This document shows, piece by piece, positions 1 through 8,788 of a stretch of DNA of 64,000 nucleotides. The DNA lies in assembly GCA_020025575.1 (NCBI GenBank), contig JAHHRW010000004.1:62001-126000 (forward strand), written 5' to 3'. Under the pieces are notes generated by a model. It made no database searches, was not told the DNA's origin, and saw only the letters and a program-made list of their open reading frames with translations. Made by a program: the position numbers and the translations under genes. The stretch comes from Oscillospiraceae bacterium (GTDB lineage Bacteria > Bacillota > Clostridia > Oscillospirales > Oscillospiraceae). Each line of letters starts with the position of its first letter. Position 1 is the stretch's first letter.

Positions 1-438
1 GGAAAACTGGGAACGACAGCCAACCATTTGGATACCTTCAAAGTCTCCTAAAAACATGGAATTATGGCGAATTTCCTGAATTTTTCGATCTGCATGAAAG
101 GGAAACAAACCCAGCATCTGGGTTTTCTGCCCGCTGTCGGAGATGTATTCTCCAAACAGTTCCATGGCATTGCCGGTGGCAAGAACCACGGTGCCTTGCT
201 CAATCAGCTCCTTGAGCCGCAGCGCATGGGGCTTTAACTGTTCCATTGCAATGACCTGCTTTCGCTCCGGCATGGAACCCAGATAAAGCATGTCCACATG
301 GTCAGTCACAAAGCGGGGGGTGGAGCGAATGTCTGTGTAGACAAACTCCATATCGGGGGCACAGGCCTGTAAATACCGGATGTTTGCCATGTCTCCGAAG
401 AGATTGCCGAACTCTGGATATAATACTTCAACGATCAT
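1..438 (-). CDS. gatD: GatD-like glutamine amidotransferase subunit (partial, 3' end outside the window)
   Basis: Reading leftwards from ATG at 438-436 gives at least 145 residues beginning MIVEVLYPEFGNLFGDMANI, typical of the CobB/CobQ-like amidotransferase partner of MurT. MurT-GatD amidates the D-Glu of lipid II to D-isoglutamine. The start overlaps the murT stop as ATGA, so the two are translationally coupled. The segment that aligns with the nucleophile motif of S. aureus GatD (CGGYQFLG) reads TGNAMELFG here, so Thr88 stands where the catalytic Cys is expected. The C-terminal half with the catalytic His lies outside. Family assignment is firm from sequence and context; glutaminase activity is doubtful because of the missing Cys. 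Confidence 0.85.
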   Translation of the reverse strand, partial: MIVEVLYPEFGNLFGDMANIRYLQACAPDMEFVYTDIRSTPRFVTDHVDMLYLGSMPERKQVIAMEQLKPHALRLKELIEQGTVVLATGNAMELFGEYISDSGQKTQMLGLFPFHADRKIQEIRHNSMFLGDFEGIQMVGCRSQFS

Positions 439-1814
439 TTGGACGCAGTCCCCCTTTCATTCAAAATACGTTCTTTTACGGCGTCACGAACCATTTTTCC
501 GCGGGTGATGGAATTGACATCGTGAAGAACATAAATTTTAGAGATGCCATCAAAATCTACGTGGTTTGCAGTTTCGTAGACATCGCGCATGTATACAAGC
601 TTTTCCTCTGGCACGCCTGCCAATAGCAGTCGCAGTCGGTGATCCAGATACCGCTCGCCTCCAATGACAATTTTATGGATGTGTTCATTGTTCAGGTACT
701 CATAATCCGTGTCATAAATCCAGGCCACGGTTTCGGTTTTGTTGGGATCCTTGAAAAGTTCATCCAGCATCAGGATGATTTCCTTTTCGCTGGGATCTTT
801 CACCACATTTTCAAACACGGTGGAAACGGCGGTGGGGTTCTGTCCCTTTGCAACCTGCGTAATCAGTTCGATTCCGCCTACAATCTCCCGGCTTTCGCGG
901 GACACGGGGAGTTTTGCCTTTTTCAGCCCCTCAGCCAGCTGCTCGGGGGAAAGTCCCATATCTCGGAACAGTGCAATGATCGCTGCGAGATTGTAGATGT
1001 TATGGACGGCAGGCGAGAGAATGGGGTAGGTAAAGACACCATCCGGCTGGCGCATGGTAATGGAAGTATGGTCTGCGGCCTCAACGAAGAAATCCCGGTT
1101 GGGAGACTTTAAGCCGCAGTTGGGACACACAAAATCGCCGATATGGCGATAGTTTCGATAGTGGTACACAGGCTTTGCACCGCAATTGGGACAAACGGTA
1201 AAGTCGTTTGCAATGGCCGGGATGGAATGGGAATGCTGGTCGAAGACACCATAATACAGGTGGCGATTGTGCTCCCCTACAAAGCAGCTCAGGGGATCGT
1301 CCGCATTTACGATCACCACGGTGTCGGGGGAGCCTTCTGCTGCTTTTTTCAGCTGAGCGCCAATATATTCCGGATGGGCATTTCGTTCCATGGAATCTCG
1401 GGCCAGATTGGTTACGATCAAGTAATTTGGCTTGATTTTGGGGACATTGATGGGGGAAATCAGCTCATCCATTTCAATCACGACGGCATCCTTGGTGGGA
1501 CGGTTGAAGATGCTCACTGCATCCAATATGCATCGAGCGTGGCCGGCGTGGTGATTGGCGCCCCAGTCGTTAAAGCTTACGGTTTTACCCTGATCTTCCA
1601 GAAGACCTGCCACAACGCTGGAGATGGTTGTCTTGCCGTTGGTGCCGCTGACGGCAATGGTCAGTTCCGGTTTGGCAACATATTTTAGAAAATCAGAACA
1701 TAGACGCATGGATACCATGCCGGGCCGGTCGTTACGCACATGGCCTGTTTTTTTGTACCACCACAAAAAAGCTTTTCCTGCCCATAGGGCAATCCAAAAC
1801 TGTATTTTTTTCAT
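435..1814 (-). CDS. murT: Lipid II isoglutaminyl synthase, MurT subunit (Mur ligase family)
   Basis: A 459-residue Mur-ligase-like protein. Near residue 55 it has the ATP-binding loop SGTNGKTT. The central region has a four-Cys zinc ribbon (CPNC about 210, CPNC about 231), which distinguishes MurT from MurC-F. The C-terminal part matches the MurT-specific DUF1727 domain. MurT activates the alpha-carboxyl of D-Glu in lipid II, and GatD, encoded immediately downstream with an ATGA overlap, supplies ammonia. The protein acts on the inner face of the membrane. Length is normal for the family. The flippase-like gene lies just upstream on the same strand (13 bases between them), so the three probably form one envelope operon. 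Confidence 0.93.
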   Translation of the reverse strand: MKKIQFWIALWAGKAFLWWYKKTGHVRNDRPGMVSMRLCSDFLKYVAKPELTIAVSGTNGKTTISSVVAGLLEDQGKTVSFNDWGANHHAGHARCILDAVSIFNRPTKDAVVIEMDELISPINVPKIKPNYLIVTNLARDSMERNAHPEYIGAQLKKAAEGSPDTVVIVNADDPLSCFVGEHNRHLYYGVFDQHSHSIPAIANDFTVCPNCGAKPVYHYRNYRHIGDFVCPNCGLKSPNRDFFVEAADHTSITMRQPDGVFTYPILSPAVHNIYNLAAIIALFRDMGLSPEQLAEGLKKAKLPVSRESREIVGGIELITQVAKGQNPTAVSTVFENVVKDPSEKEIILMLDELFKDPNKTETVAWIYDTDYEYLNNEHIHKIVIGGERYLDHRLRLLLAGVPEEKLVYMRDVYETANHVDFDGISKIYVLHDVNSITRGKMVRDAVKERILNERGTASK

Positions 1815-1827
1815 TCGATTACCTCTT

Positions 1828-3465
1828 TCAAAAACCCAACTTGTTACGAATGGATTCTATTAGTTTTTCTCCGAATACATCACTCAGCACCTTTGACCGA
1901 TAAGTCAGAGGAAGATACACAAGAGCGCCCACAAGGCCATAGGTCACAAACTGAATCAGCAGCAGAATGCCGCGTCCCTGGGTGACAGGCCACAGATATC
2001 GGAACAGGGCGACTGCACCTGCCATCACGACAACGGCAGGCGTTGTCCGTACAATCACGCTGATCATGGGACGGAAACGGAACTGGATGGACTTTTTCAG
2101 TGAGCCCAGAAGTAGGAGCATGGTTACTAGCTGACCCACAATGCTGGCAGCGGATGCGCCCAGATAAGCAGGGATTCCGATGGCATCAAACAAGTAGATG
2201 AAAGGCAGATCTAAAGCCGTGTTGAGGATTACACCGGTAATGGTATAGAAACAGACCGATTTTCCACGATTCATGCTCTGCATGGCCATGCTGATAACGG
2301 TTGTCATGCTGCCCAAAATATTTACAACAATTGCCAGCTGTAAAATGTTGCCGCCGTACAGATTCTCGCCATAGAACAGTCGGTAAACCGGTTCAGCGAA
2401 CATAATCATGCCCACGCCAAGTGGCAGCGAAACAGCCAGCACCGTTCCAATTGCTTGGTTGATTTTCAGATTGATGGACTTCCAATTTCTTTGGGCATAA
2501 TTTTCTGCAATAAAGGGGGCGATGCTGCTGGTTAAGCCAATGGAAAGTGCAGATATAATCATGCAGATTTTGGGAATCCACGTGGATGCAATGCTGGATA
2601 CCAGCTGAGCCACTTCATCGTCATAGGACAGGTTATGCAGTCCAAGAAGCAGCATTTTGAGATCCACCAGATTATACACACTCATGGTAATGGAAACCAG
2701 AATCAGGGTTGCACAGTGGGAAAAAATGTTTTTCAGAATTTTTTTGGTAGGCTCGGCTTTCTCTTCCGTGCCGCCCTGTGTGGAGAATTCGTCTCGGTTT
2801 GCACGGTGGGTGTGCACCAAATAAATCTGTGCCACCAATGCCCCCGCTGCGGCTCCCAACAGGGCTATGCCAACACCCACAGTGACATCGGCTTTTAGAA
2901 TGTAAATTGCAGTATAGGAACCGCACAGCACAAAGACAATCCGGACAAACTGCTCAATGACCTGACTGTGGGATGGGGGGGCGAGGAACTTGTGTCCCTG
3001 CAGATAGCCCCGTTTCATACTGAGGAAAGGGACAATCAGCAGACAGAAGGAAACAGCCCGCACTGCATAGGCAATCTCGTTGACAGTAACGCCTTCGGTC
3101 ATGTCCTTCAGAAAATAAGCGCCAATCTGCTTTGCAAATATCTGCAAGAACAAAAACGCAGCCATGGAAACCCCAACCACCACGAAAAGGCCAAGAGAAT
3201 AGGCTTTTTCCTTGGAGCGGAATTTGCCAAGGGAATTATATTCGCTGATGACAATGCTGATTGCAATGGGGATACCGGCGGTGGAGATATCCAAAAACAG
3301 CGTATAGATGCTGTAGGCGTAGGAATAAATGATACCGCCTTTGTCTCCGATAATGCTGTAAAAGGGGATGTTGTACACGGCTCCCATCAATTTGGTAATC
3401 ACGATGGCAGCGTAGGCAATGGCCGCACCTTCTACAAAACCGTTCTTATGCATTTTTTTACTCAC
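1828..3465 (-). CDS. SpoVB/MurJ-type polysaccharide or lipid II flippase
   Basis: A 545-residue polytopic membrane protein of the MOP superfamily, with about 14 hydrophobic segments and the early segment GAAIAYAAIVITKLMGAVYN typical of the SpoVB/YtgP branch. Such proteins flip lipid-linked glycans across the membrane. The gene lies directly upstream of murT-gatD and is co-oriented, which fits a role in lipid II handling. A consensus promoter sits about 130 bases upstream. Which member of the SpoVB/YtgP/MurJ group it is cannot be decided from sequence reading alone, so no gene symbol is given. Confidence 0.85.
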   Translation of the reverse strand: MSKKMHKNGFVEGAAIAYAAIVITKLMGAVYNIPFYSIIGDKGGIIYSYAYSIYTLFLDISTAGIPIAISIVISEYNSLGKFRSKEKAYSLGLFVVVGVSMAAFLFLQIFAKQIGAYFLKDMTEGVTVNEIAYAVRAVSFCLLIVPFLSMKRGYLQGHKFLAPPSHSQVIEQFVRIVFVLCGSYTAIYILKADVTVGVGIALLGAAAGALVAQIYLVHTHRANRDEFSTQGGTEEKAEPTKKILKNIFSHCATLILVSITMSVYNLVDLKMLLLGLHNLSYDDEVAQLVSSIASTWIPKICMIISALSIGLTSSIAPFIAENYAQRNWKSINLKINQAIGTVLAVSLPLGVGMIMFAEPVYRLFYGENLYGGNILQLAIVVNILGSMTTVISMAMQSMNRGKSVCFYTITGVILNTALDLPFIYLFDAIGIPAYLGASAASIVGQLVTMLLLLGSLKKSIQFRFRPMISVIVRTTPAVVVMAGAVALFRYLWPVTQGRGILLLIQFVTYGLVGALVYLPLTYRSKVLSDVFGEKLIESIRNKLGF

Positions 3466-3596
3466 GCAAAAACCTCTTTTTTATTTTATCTATCTATCAC
3501 AGCGTACCATATGTAGAATGCCTGTAATAAGTCAAATCTGCACTGCTGCACTGTGAAATGAGCATCCATTCATGGATGCTTTTCAAATTTAACGCA

Positions 3597-3625
3597 ATTA
3601 TAACACATTTTTCGTTTTGGTACAA
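3597..3625 (-). promoter_or_regulatory. Sigma-A-type promoter for the flippase-murT-gatD operon
   Basis: On the minus strand, TTGTAC (3625-3620) and TATAAT (3602-3597) are separated by 17 bases. The leader that follows holds a perfect 9-bp hairpin at 3561-3580 (AGCATCCAT repeated inverted). The hairpin has no T-run, so I do not call it a terminator. Confidence 0.6.
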
Positions 3626-3671
3626 CTGCTATCGACAATGTGAAAATTTTCTTCTTTGTGATAGATTGACG

Positions 3672-3715
3672 TAAAAATACCGAAGAATCCCTGAGACGGG
3701 CTTTCTCCGGTATTT
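3672..3715 (-). terminator. Rho-independent terminator downstream of the MATE gene
   Basis: Read on the minus strand, a stem starting AAATACCGGAGAA closes with TTCTTCGGTATTT and runs into TTTTT, 40-85 bases after the MATE gene stop. Confidence 0.7.
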
Positions 3716-3756
3716 ATTATGCCATAAAACGGCTGTATTCTTGCAGCAGCTTTACT

Positions 3757-5124
3757 TTATGACTGCTTTTGCGTTTGGCGGAAGATGCGAAACAGCATGA
3801 AGATCGCAGCCAAGGCGAGAATGCTTTCTGTGATTGACTGTGCGTATGGCAGACCGTATAGTCCAAAGAACTTGTTTAGCACAATCAGCAGAGGAATTTC
3901 CAGAATCACCTTGCGAAGGAGCGCAAAATACAGTGCGGTTTTTCCCATGCCCAAGGCCTGAAACACACCAACCGCAAGAAAATCGGTACAGTTAAATACG
4001 ATTCCAAGACACATGGCACGAAGGAAAAGAACACCATAGCCAACAATCTCGGGGTTATCCATAAAAGCTCCAATCAGAGCTTTTGCGCCGATCCAATAGG
4101 ATACAGATACGCAGCTCATGATGGGGACGATCATGCCAAGGGCAAACAAAATGCTTTTTTTCATTCGTTTTCGGTCGCCATTTGCATAGGTATAGCTGAC
4201 AAGGGGCATAATGCCCTGCCCGAAACCCAGTGAAATTTGCAGGGGAATCATGCTGATTTTTTGAGCCACTCCCATGGCAGCAACGGCGGTTGCACCGTAG
4301 ACTGCGGTAAAATTATTGAGGATGGTGGAACCGGTTACATTTAGAAGATTTTGAATACTGGCAGGGATGCCCACGCCCAAGATGCCGCGGACAACACTGG
4401 AATCCAGTGCCTTTAGGCGTTTGATATCCAGGCAAACAAAGGTATTGCCTCGTTTGACATAAGCCAAAATAAAGAAGTAGAGGCAGGCAACACAGTTGGA
4501 AATCAGGGTCGCAAGACCTGCACCTGCCGCACCCATATTCAGCCCCCAGGGAAGAATGAAAAACGGATCAAGAATGATATTCAATAAACAGCCCAACATG
4601 GTGCCCATGCTTGCATGGATAGAGGAACCCTCACTGCGCACCATTTGCGCCTGTACTACATTTAGAATTGATGGGGCCGCACCCAGCATGACGGTAAAGA
4701 AGAAATAGTTTCGGGTGGCGTTCATGGTGATTCCATCTGCGCCCAGAAGTTTTAGAAGCGGAGTGTGGAACAGGATGCACAGCAGGGAGAATAAAATACC
4801 ACTGAACAGTGCGCCGTAAAAACCAAATGCAGAGCTGGTCCTGGTTCTTTCATGGTTTTTAGCACCCAGACTTCTGCTCATCATGCTGCTGGTGCCCACA
4901 CCAAACAGATTATTCACCGCGTTGAATGCAAGCATAACCGGATACACCAGCGTAACCGCTGCATTTTGGATAGGATCATTCAGTATTCCAACGAAATAGG
5001 TATCTGCCAGATTGTAAAGTACCATTACAAGGGACGACATGACCATGGGAATGGACAGCTGGGCAACGGCCTTTGGAATCGGCATGGATTCGAATAAATA
5101 TGTTTTTGAGTGACTCTGTGTCAT
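3757..5124 (-). CDS. MATE family multidrug/sodium efflux transporter
   Basis: A 455-residue protein with 12 predicted membrane segments in two pseudo-symmetric halves. It begins with the MATE pattern of a short cytosolic tail followed by PIPKAVAQLSIPMVMSSLVM. MATE transporters exchange Na+ or H+ for cationic drugs or metabolites. The start at 5124 has AAGGAGTG about 14 bases upstream, rather far, so a start a few codons off is possible. It is divergent from the phosphohexomutase gene and ends in its own terminator, so it is probably monocistronic. The substrate cannot be read from sequence. It resembles the second MATE gene in this window only at the family level. Confidence 0.9.
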   Translation of the reverse strand: MTQSHSKTYLFESMPIPKAVAQLSIPMVMSSLVMVLYNLADTYFVGILNDPIQNAAVTLVYPVMLAFNAVNNLFGVGTSSMMSRSLGAKNHERTRTSSAFGFYGALFSGILFSLLCILFHTPLLKLLGADGITMNATRNYFFFTVMLGAAPSILNVVQAQMVRSEGSSIHASMGTMLGCLLNIILDPFFILPWGLNMGAAGAGLATLISNCVACLYFFILAYVKRGNTFVCLDIKRLKALDSSVVRGILGVGIPASIQNLLNVTGSTILNNFTAVYGATAVAAMGVAQKISMIPLQISLGFGQGIMPLVSYTYANGDRKRMKKSILFALGMIVPIMSCVSVSYWIGAKALIGAFMDNPEIVGYGVLFLRAMCLGIVFNCTDFLAVGVFQALGMGKTALYFALLRKVILEIPLLIVLNKFFGLYGLPYAQSITESILALAAIFMLFRIFRQTQKQS

Positions 5125-5296
5125 AAAATTTACTCACACTCCTTGTGCAACAGTATAGACCACAGCGGTTGACAGTGTCAAGTGTGGCTGGAGAAAACCT
5201 GCCGAAATGGTTCAAAAATGGGGAAAACGAGAGCATTTTGTAGAGATCCAGCGAAAATTATAAGGAAAGAACGGGAAAGCAAGTGCGCGTGCTGCA

Positions 5297-5325
5297 TTGA
5301 CAATTTATGGCAAAACGCTTATACT
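5297..5325 (+). promoter_or_regulatory. Promoter of the phosphohexomutase gene
   Basis: TTGACA (5297-5302) and TATACT (5320-5325) with a 17-base spacer, about 57 bases before the start codon; nearly perfect sigma-A consensus. Confidence 0.8.
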
Positions 5326-5381
5326 ATATCTGTCTAAAAGTGAAAAATACCCTTTAAATAACATAAGGATAGGTGAATCAT

Positions 5382-7064
5382 ATGTACATGGACGATTACA
5401 AGCGCTGGATGGAAACGGATCTTGAAGATCCTGCGCTGAAGGTGGAACTGGAATCCATTTCCGGTCAGCAGGAGCAGATCAAGGATCGTTTTGCCGTGGC
5501 TCTGAAGTTTGGTACAGCAGGCCTGCGCGGTGTTTTGGGTGCAGGCTCTAACCGTATGAATATCTATGTGGTTCGTCAGGCTACACAGGGACTTGCAAAC
5601 TGGGTCAAGACCCAGGGGGGAAATCAGCTGGTGGCAATCAGCTATGACAGCCGCATCAACTCGGATGTGTTTGCAAAAAACGCTGCATGCGTCTTGGCTG
5701 CTAATGGCATCCATGTGCGCATTTATGACGCGCTGATGCCTGTACCCGCACTGAGTTTTGCCACCCGTTATTACAAGGCAAACGCCGGTATTATGGTAAC
5801 TGCCTCTCACAACCCTGCAAAATACAACGGTTATAAGGCTTATGGCCCCGACGGCTGCCAGATGACAGATGAGGCAGCGGGCATCGTTTATGAGCAGATT
5901 CAGAAGACCGACATTTTGACCGGCGCAAAAATGATGTCTTTTGAGGATGGTCTTGCTCAGGGATTGATCGAATATGTGGGTGATGACTGTAAGGAAGCAC
6001 TTTACGATGCCATCAAGGCTCGTTCGGTTCGCCCCGGTCTGTGCAAGCGTGCAGGGCTGAAATTGGTGTATTCCCCGCTGAATGGTTCCGGCCTCGTTCC
6101 TGTAACCAGAATTCTGAATGATATTGGCATTCAAGATATTACCATTGTTCCGGAGCAGAAAGATCCCGATGGCAATTTCCCCACCTGCCCCTATCCCAAT
6201 CCCGAGATTTTTGAGGCACTGCGTCTGGGTCTGCAGCTTGCAGAGAAGTCCGGTGCAGATTTGATGCTGGCAACCGATCCCGATGCTGACCGTGTAGGCA
6301 TTGCCATCAAGTGCCCTGATGGAAGCTATGAGCTGGTTTCCGGTAACGAGGTGGGTGTGCTGCTGCTGGATTACATCTGCGCAGCCCGTATTGAAAATGG
6401 AACCATGCCCCAAAATGCTGTGGCTGTAAAATCCATCGTTTCGACACCTCTTGCGGATGCCGTTGCAGCGCACTATGGCGTGGAAATGAGAAATGTTCTG
6501 ACCGGATTTAAGTGGATTGGAGACCAGATTGCAAAGCTGGAGGCTGCAAATGAGGTTGAGCGCTTTATCTTCGGCTTTGAAGAGAGCTATGGCTATCTGG
6601 CAGGTTCCTATGTGCGGGACAAGGATGCAATCGTCGGCTCTATGCTGATCTGTGAGATGGCAGCATACTATCGTTCCATTGGTTCTTCCATCAAGGAACG
6701 ACTGGAGCAAATCTATGCCCAGTATGGCCGTTACCTGAATAAGGTGGATTCCTATGAATTCCCCGGCCTGAGCGGTATGGACAAGATGGCGGGTATCATG
6801 CAGTCCCTGCGGAACAATCCGCCGGCAGAATTTGCAGGCTACAAGGTCATCAAGGTTACCGATTATCAGAAGTCGGAGGGAACAGGTCTGCCTGCTGCAA
6901 ATGTTTTGATCTACACCCTGGAAGGCGGTGCAACTGTGGTGGTTCGCCCCTCCGGAACTGAGCCGAAGATCAAAACATACTTTACCACATTGGGTAAGGA
7001 TCTGGCTGAGGCTGAGGCCCAGAAGGATGCACTTGCAAATGCGCTGAAACCTTTGTTGGCTTAA
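5382..7064 (+). CDS. Phospho-sugar mutase (phosphoglucomutase/phosphomannomutase, PgcA type)
   Basis: About 560 residues of the alpha-D-phosphohexomutase family. The active-site serine loop TASHNP is near residue 142, the metal loop DPDADR near residue 305, the sugar-recognition segment FGFEESYGY near 395 and the phosphate-binding loop RPSGTEPK near 525. It interconverts glucose-1-P and glucose-6-P, and possibly the mannose phosphates. I chose ATG at 5382, preceded by AAGGATAGGTG; an in-frame GTG at 5373 lies inside that ribosome site. The gene is flanked by its own promoter and a strong terminator, so it is a single-gene unit. Confidence 0.92.
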   Translation: MYMDDYKRWMETDLEDPALKVELESISGQQEQIKDRFAVALKFGTAGLRGVLGAGSNRMNIYVVRQATQGLANWVKTQGGNQLVAISYDSRINSDVFAKNAACVLAANGIHVRIYDALMPVPALSFATRYYKANAGIMVTASHNPAKYNGYKAYGPDGCQMTDEAAGIVYEQIQKTDILTGAKMMSFEDGLAQGLIEYVGDDCKEALYDAIKARSVRPGLCKRAGLKLVYSPLNGSGLVPVTRILNDIGIQDITIVPEQKDPDGNFPTCPYPNPEIFEALRLGLQLAEKSGADLMLATDPDADRVGIAIKCPDGSYELVSGNEVGVLLLDYICAARIENGTMPQNAVAVKSIVSTPLADAVAAHYGVEMRNVLTGFKWIGDQIAKLEAANEVERFIFGFEESYGYLAGSYVRDKDAIVGSMLICEMAAYYRSIGSSIKERLEQIYAQYGRYLNKVDSYEFPGLSGMDKMAGIMQSLRNNPPAEFAGYKVIKVTDYQKSEGTGLPAANVLIYTLEGGATVVVRPSGTEPKIKTYFTTLGKDLAEAEAQKDALANALKPLLA

Positions 7065-7076
7065 GCGGCATCTTAG

Positions 7077-7112
7077 ATAGAGGCAGAACGATCTGTTCTG
7101 CCTCTATTTTTT
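7077..7112 (+). terminator. Rho-independent terminator after the phosphohexomutase gene
   Basis: A 13-bp perfect stem ATAGAGGCAGAAC / GTTCTGCCTCTAT with a 5-base loop, followed by TTTTTT. Confidence 0.9.
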
Positions 7113-7152
7113 GCCTGAATGCAAGTTGCTTGTTCCAGTGCTGGCGGTTTTA

Positions 7153-7181
7153 TTGACATTATTCTGGAGCTATGGTACATT
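7153..7181 (+). promoter_or_regulatory. Promoter of the NhaC-type antiporter gene
   Basis: TTGACA (7153-7158), 17-base spacer, TACATT (7176-7181); the start codon follows about 40 bases later. Confidence 0.55.
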
Positions 7182-7219
7182 ACTCACAGTTTATTTTTAG
7201 ATAGAATTGAGGAATGCAA

Positions 7220-8530
7220 ATGAGAAAAGGGAAACCCATTGCATTGCTGCCGATTGGCGTGTTTTTGGGTATGTATCTGGGACTTGGTCTGTGGTTTGAG
7301 TATGGATTAAAAATCCCTATGGGCTTTTACAATGTTCCCATTGTGATTGCTTTTTTGACGGCTATTTTGGTAGCCTGTCTGCAAAATAAATCGCTGAGCT
7401 TTGATCAAAAGCTGGAGTTGATGGGCCGTGGTGTGGGAGATAAGAACATCATTACCATGCTGCTGATCTTCCTGACAGCGGGCACTTTTGTGGGGGTGGC
7501 TGGCAGATCCTCTGCCCAGAGCGTAGCGTATTTCATGCTCTCTGTCATTGATGCGCGCTATGCTGTGGCAGTGCTATTTTTGGTGGCTTGCTTCGTATCC
7601 ACGGCTATGGGTACGTCCGTTGGAACCATCACACTGCTGACTCCCATTGCGGTGGAAGTTGCACAGGCATCTGAGTTTGGCGTACCGCTTTGCGTAGGCA
7701 CGATTGTAGGCGGCAGTATGTTTGGTGATAACCTGTCCTTTATTTCCGATACAACCATCGCAGCCTGCAATGGGCAGGGCTGCCAGATGCGGGATAAATT
7801 TAAGGGGAATTTCTTTATCGCGCTGCCGGCGGCGATTGCGACGCTGGCACTGATTCTGGTGATGACGGTGAACAACCCTACGGCCCAGATTGAAAAATCC
7901 TACAATCTGGTTCAGATCATTCCCTATGTTTTGGTTTTGCTGGGTGGAATATTAGGAATCAATGTATTTGTGGTGCTGCTGGGTGGCATCGTTTCCGGCT
8001 CTTTGATTATGCTGCTGACCGGACAGACTGCAGTTACGCAGCTGCTTGCTAATATGGGGTCCGGTGCAGCCGGTATGTTTGAAACCAGTATGGTGGCGAT
8101 TTTGGTGGCGGCAATGTGCGCGCTGATTCGCAGTTATGGGGGCTTTGATGCATTGCTGTATCTGATTCGCAGGGTGTTCAAGGGAAAGCGGGGCGGTCAG
8201 CTGGGTATGGGCCTGTTGGTGGGCTGTATGGATATTGCGACTGCCAATAATACGGTGGCTATCGTGATGGCCAACCCCATTGCCCGGGAAATGGGAAAGG
8301 ATTACGGCATTGGGCCCAAGCGTGCAGCCTGTATTCTGGATACATTCTCCTGTGTTTTTCAGGGAGTGATTCCCTATGGTGCACAGATGCTGGTTGCCAT
8401 TTCTGCTGCGGCAGAGATGGGAATTGCCATTTCAGCATTTGATATCATGCACTATCTGTTCTATCCCTATTTGCTGCTGGTCAGCTGTTTGGTTTCGATT
8501 TTTCTGATTCCATCGAAGAAAAAAAGGTAA
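7220..8530 (+). CDS. NhaC family Na+/H+ antiporter
   Basis: A 436-residue membrane protein with about 11 hydrophobic segments. The motif GDNLSFISDTTIAA near residue 172 matches the conserved NhaC-family signature with an ion-binding Asp in the membrane. It would exchange Na+, or an organic ion pair in some members, for protons across the cytoplasmic membrane. The ribosome site TTGAGGA favours ATG at 7220; another ATG at 7214 is only one base from it. It has its own promoter and is followed by a 258-base gap before the peptide operon, so it is probably transcribed alone. Substrate (Na+, malate/lactate or arginine/ornithine type) is not decided. Confidence 0.85.
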   Translation: MRKGKPIALLPIGVFLGMYLGLGLWFEYGLKIPMGFYNVPIVIAFLTAILVACLQNKSLSFDQKLELMGRGVGDKNIITMLLIFLTAGTFVGVAGRSSAQSVAYFMLSVIDARYAVAVLFLVACFVSTAMGTSVGTITLLTPIAVEVAQASEFGVPLCVGTIVGGSMFGDNLSFISDTTIAACNGQGCQMRDKFKGNFFIALPAAIATLALILVMTVNNPTAQIEKSYNLVQIIPYVLVLLGGILGINVFVVLLGGIVSGSLIMLLTGQTAVTQLLANMGSGAAGMFETSMVAILVAAMCALIRSYGGFDALLYLIRRVFKGKRGGQLGMGLLVGCMDIATANNTVAIVMANPIAREMGKDYGIGPKRAACILDTFSCVFQGVIPYGAQMLVAISAAAEMGIAISAFDIMHYLFYPYLLLVSCLVSIFLIPSKKKR

Positions 8531-8711
8531 ATGGAGCTGCGCTCTGCTTTGGCAGGGTGCAGTTTTCTGTTTATAGGTTGCATAAGTGGGGTCTGGGAAA
8601 CCCAAAACCGCGTGTGGACGAAGAGCAGTGGGGCCAAATATGTAGTTGGAATCTGTTGGGGAGAGGAAGTTTAGCCCCATAATATTAAATTCGATATTTT
8701 TTAACCGAAAT

Positions 8712-8742
8712 ATCCCCCCACCCCGCTTGTGGGGATGGGGAT
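8712..8742 (+). other. GC-rich hairpin in the leader of the peptide ABC operon
   Basis: ATCCCC..CCCC pairs with GGGG.ATGGGGAT around a short loop. No T-run follows. It sits about 47 bases before the binding-protein start and may be a leader structure. Nothing else recognisable lies in the 258-base gap. Confidence 0.4.
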
Positions 8743-8788
8743 GATTTGATAAGATAGCTCCAGTAAAAAGAACGAGGAGGTTATTCCT

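Noticed and set aside
5334..6710. Long open frame on the minus strand, 458 codons
   Set aside because: It lies opposite the phosphohexomutase gene, has no recognisable protein pattern and no ribosome site; a shadow.
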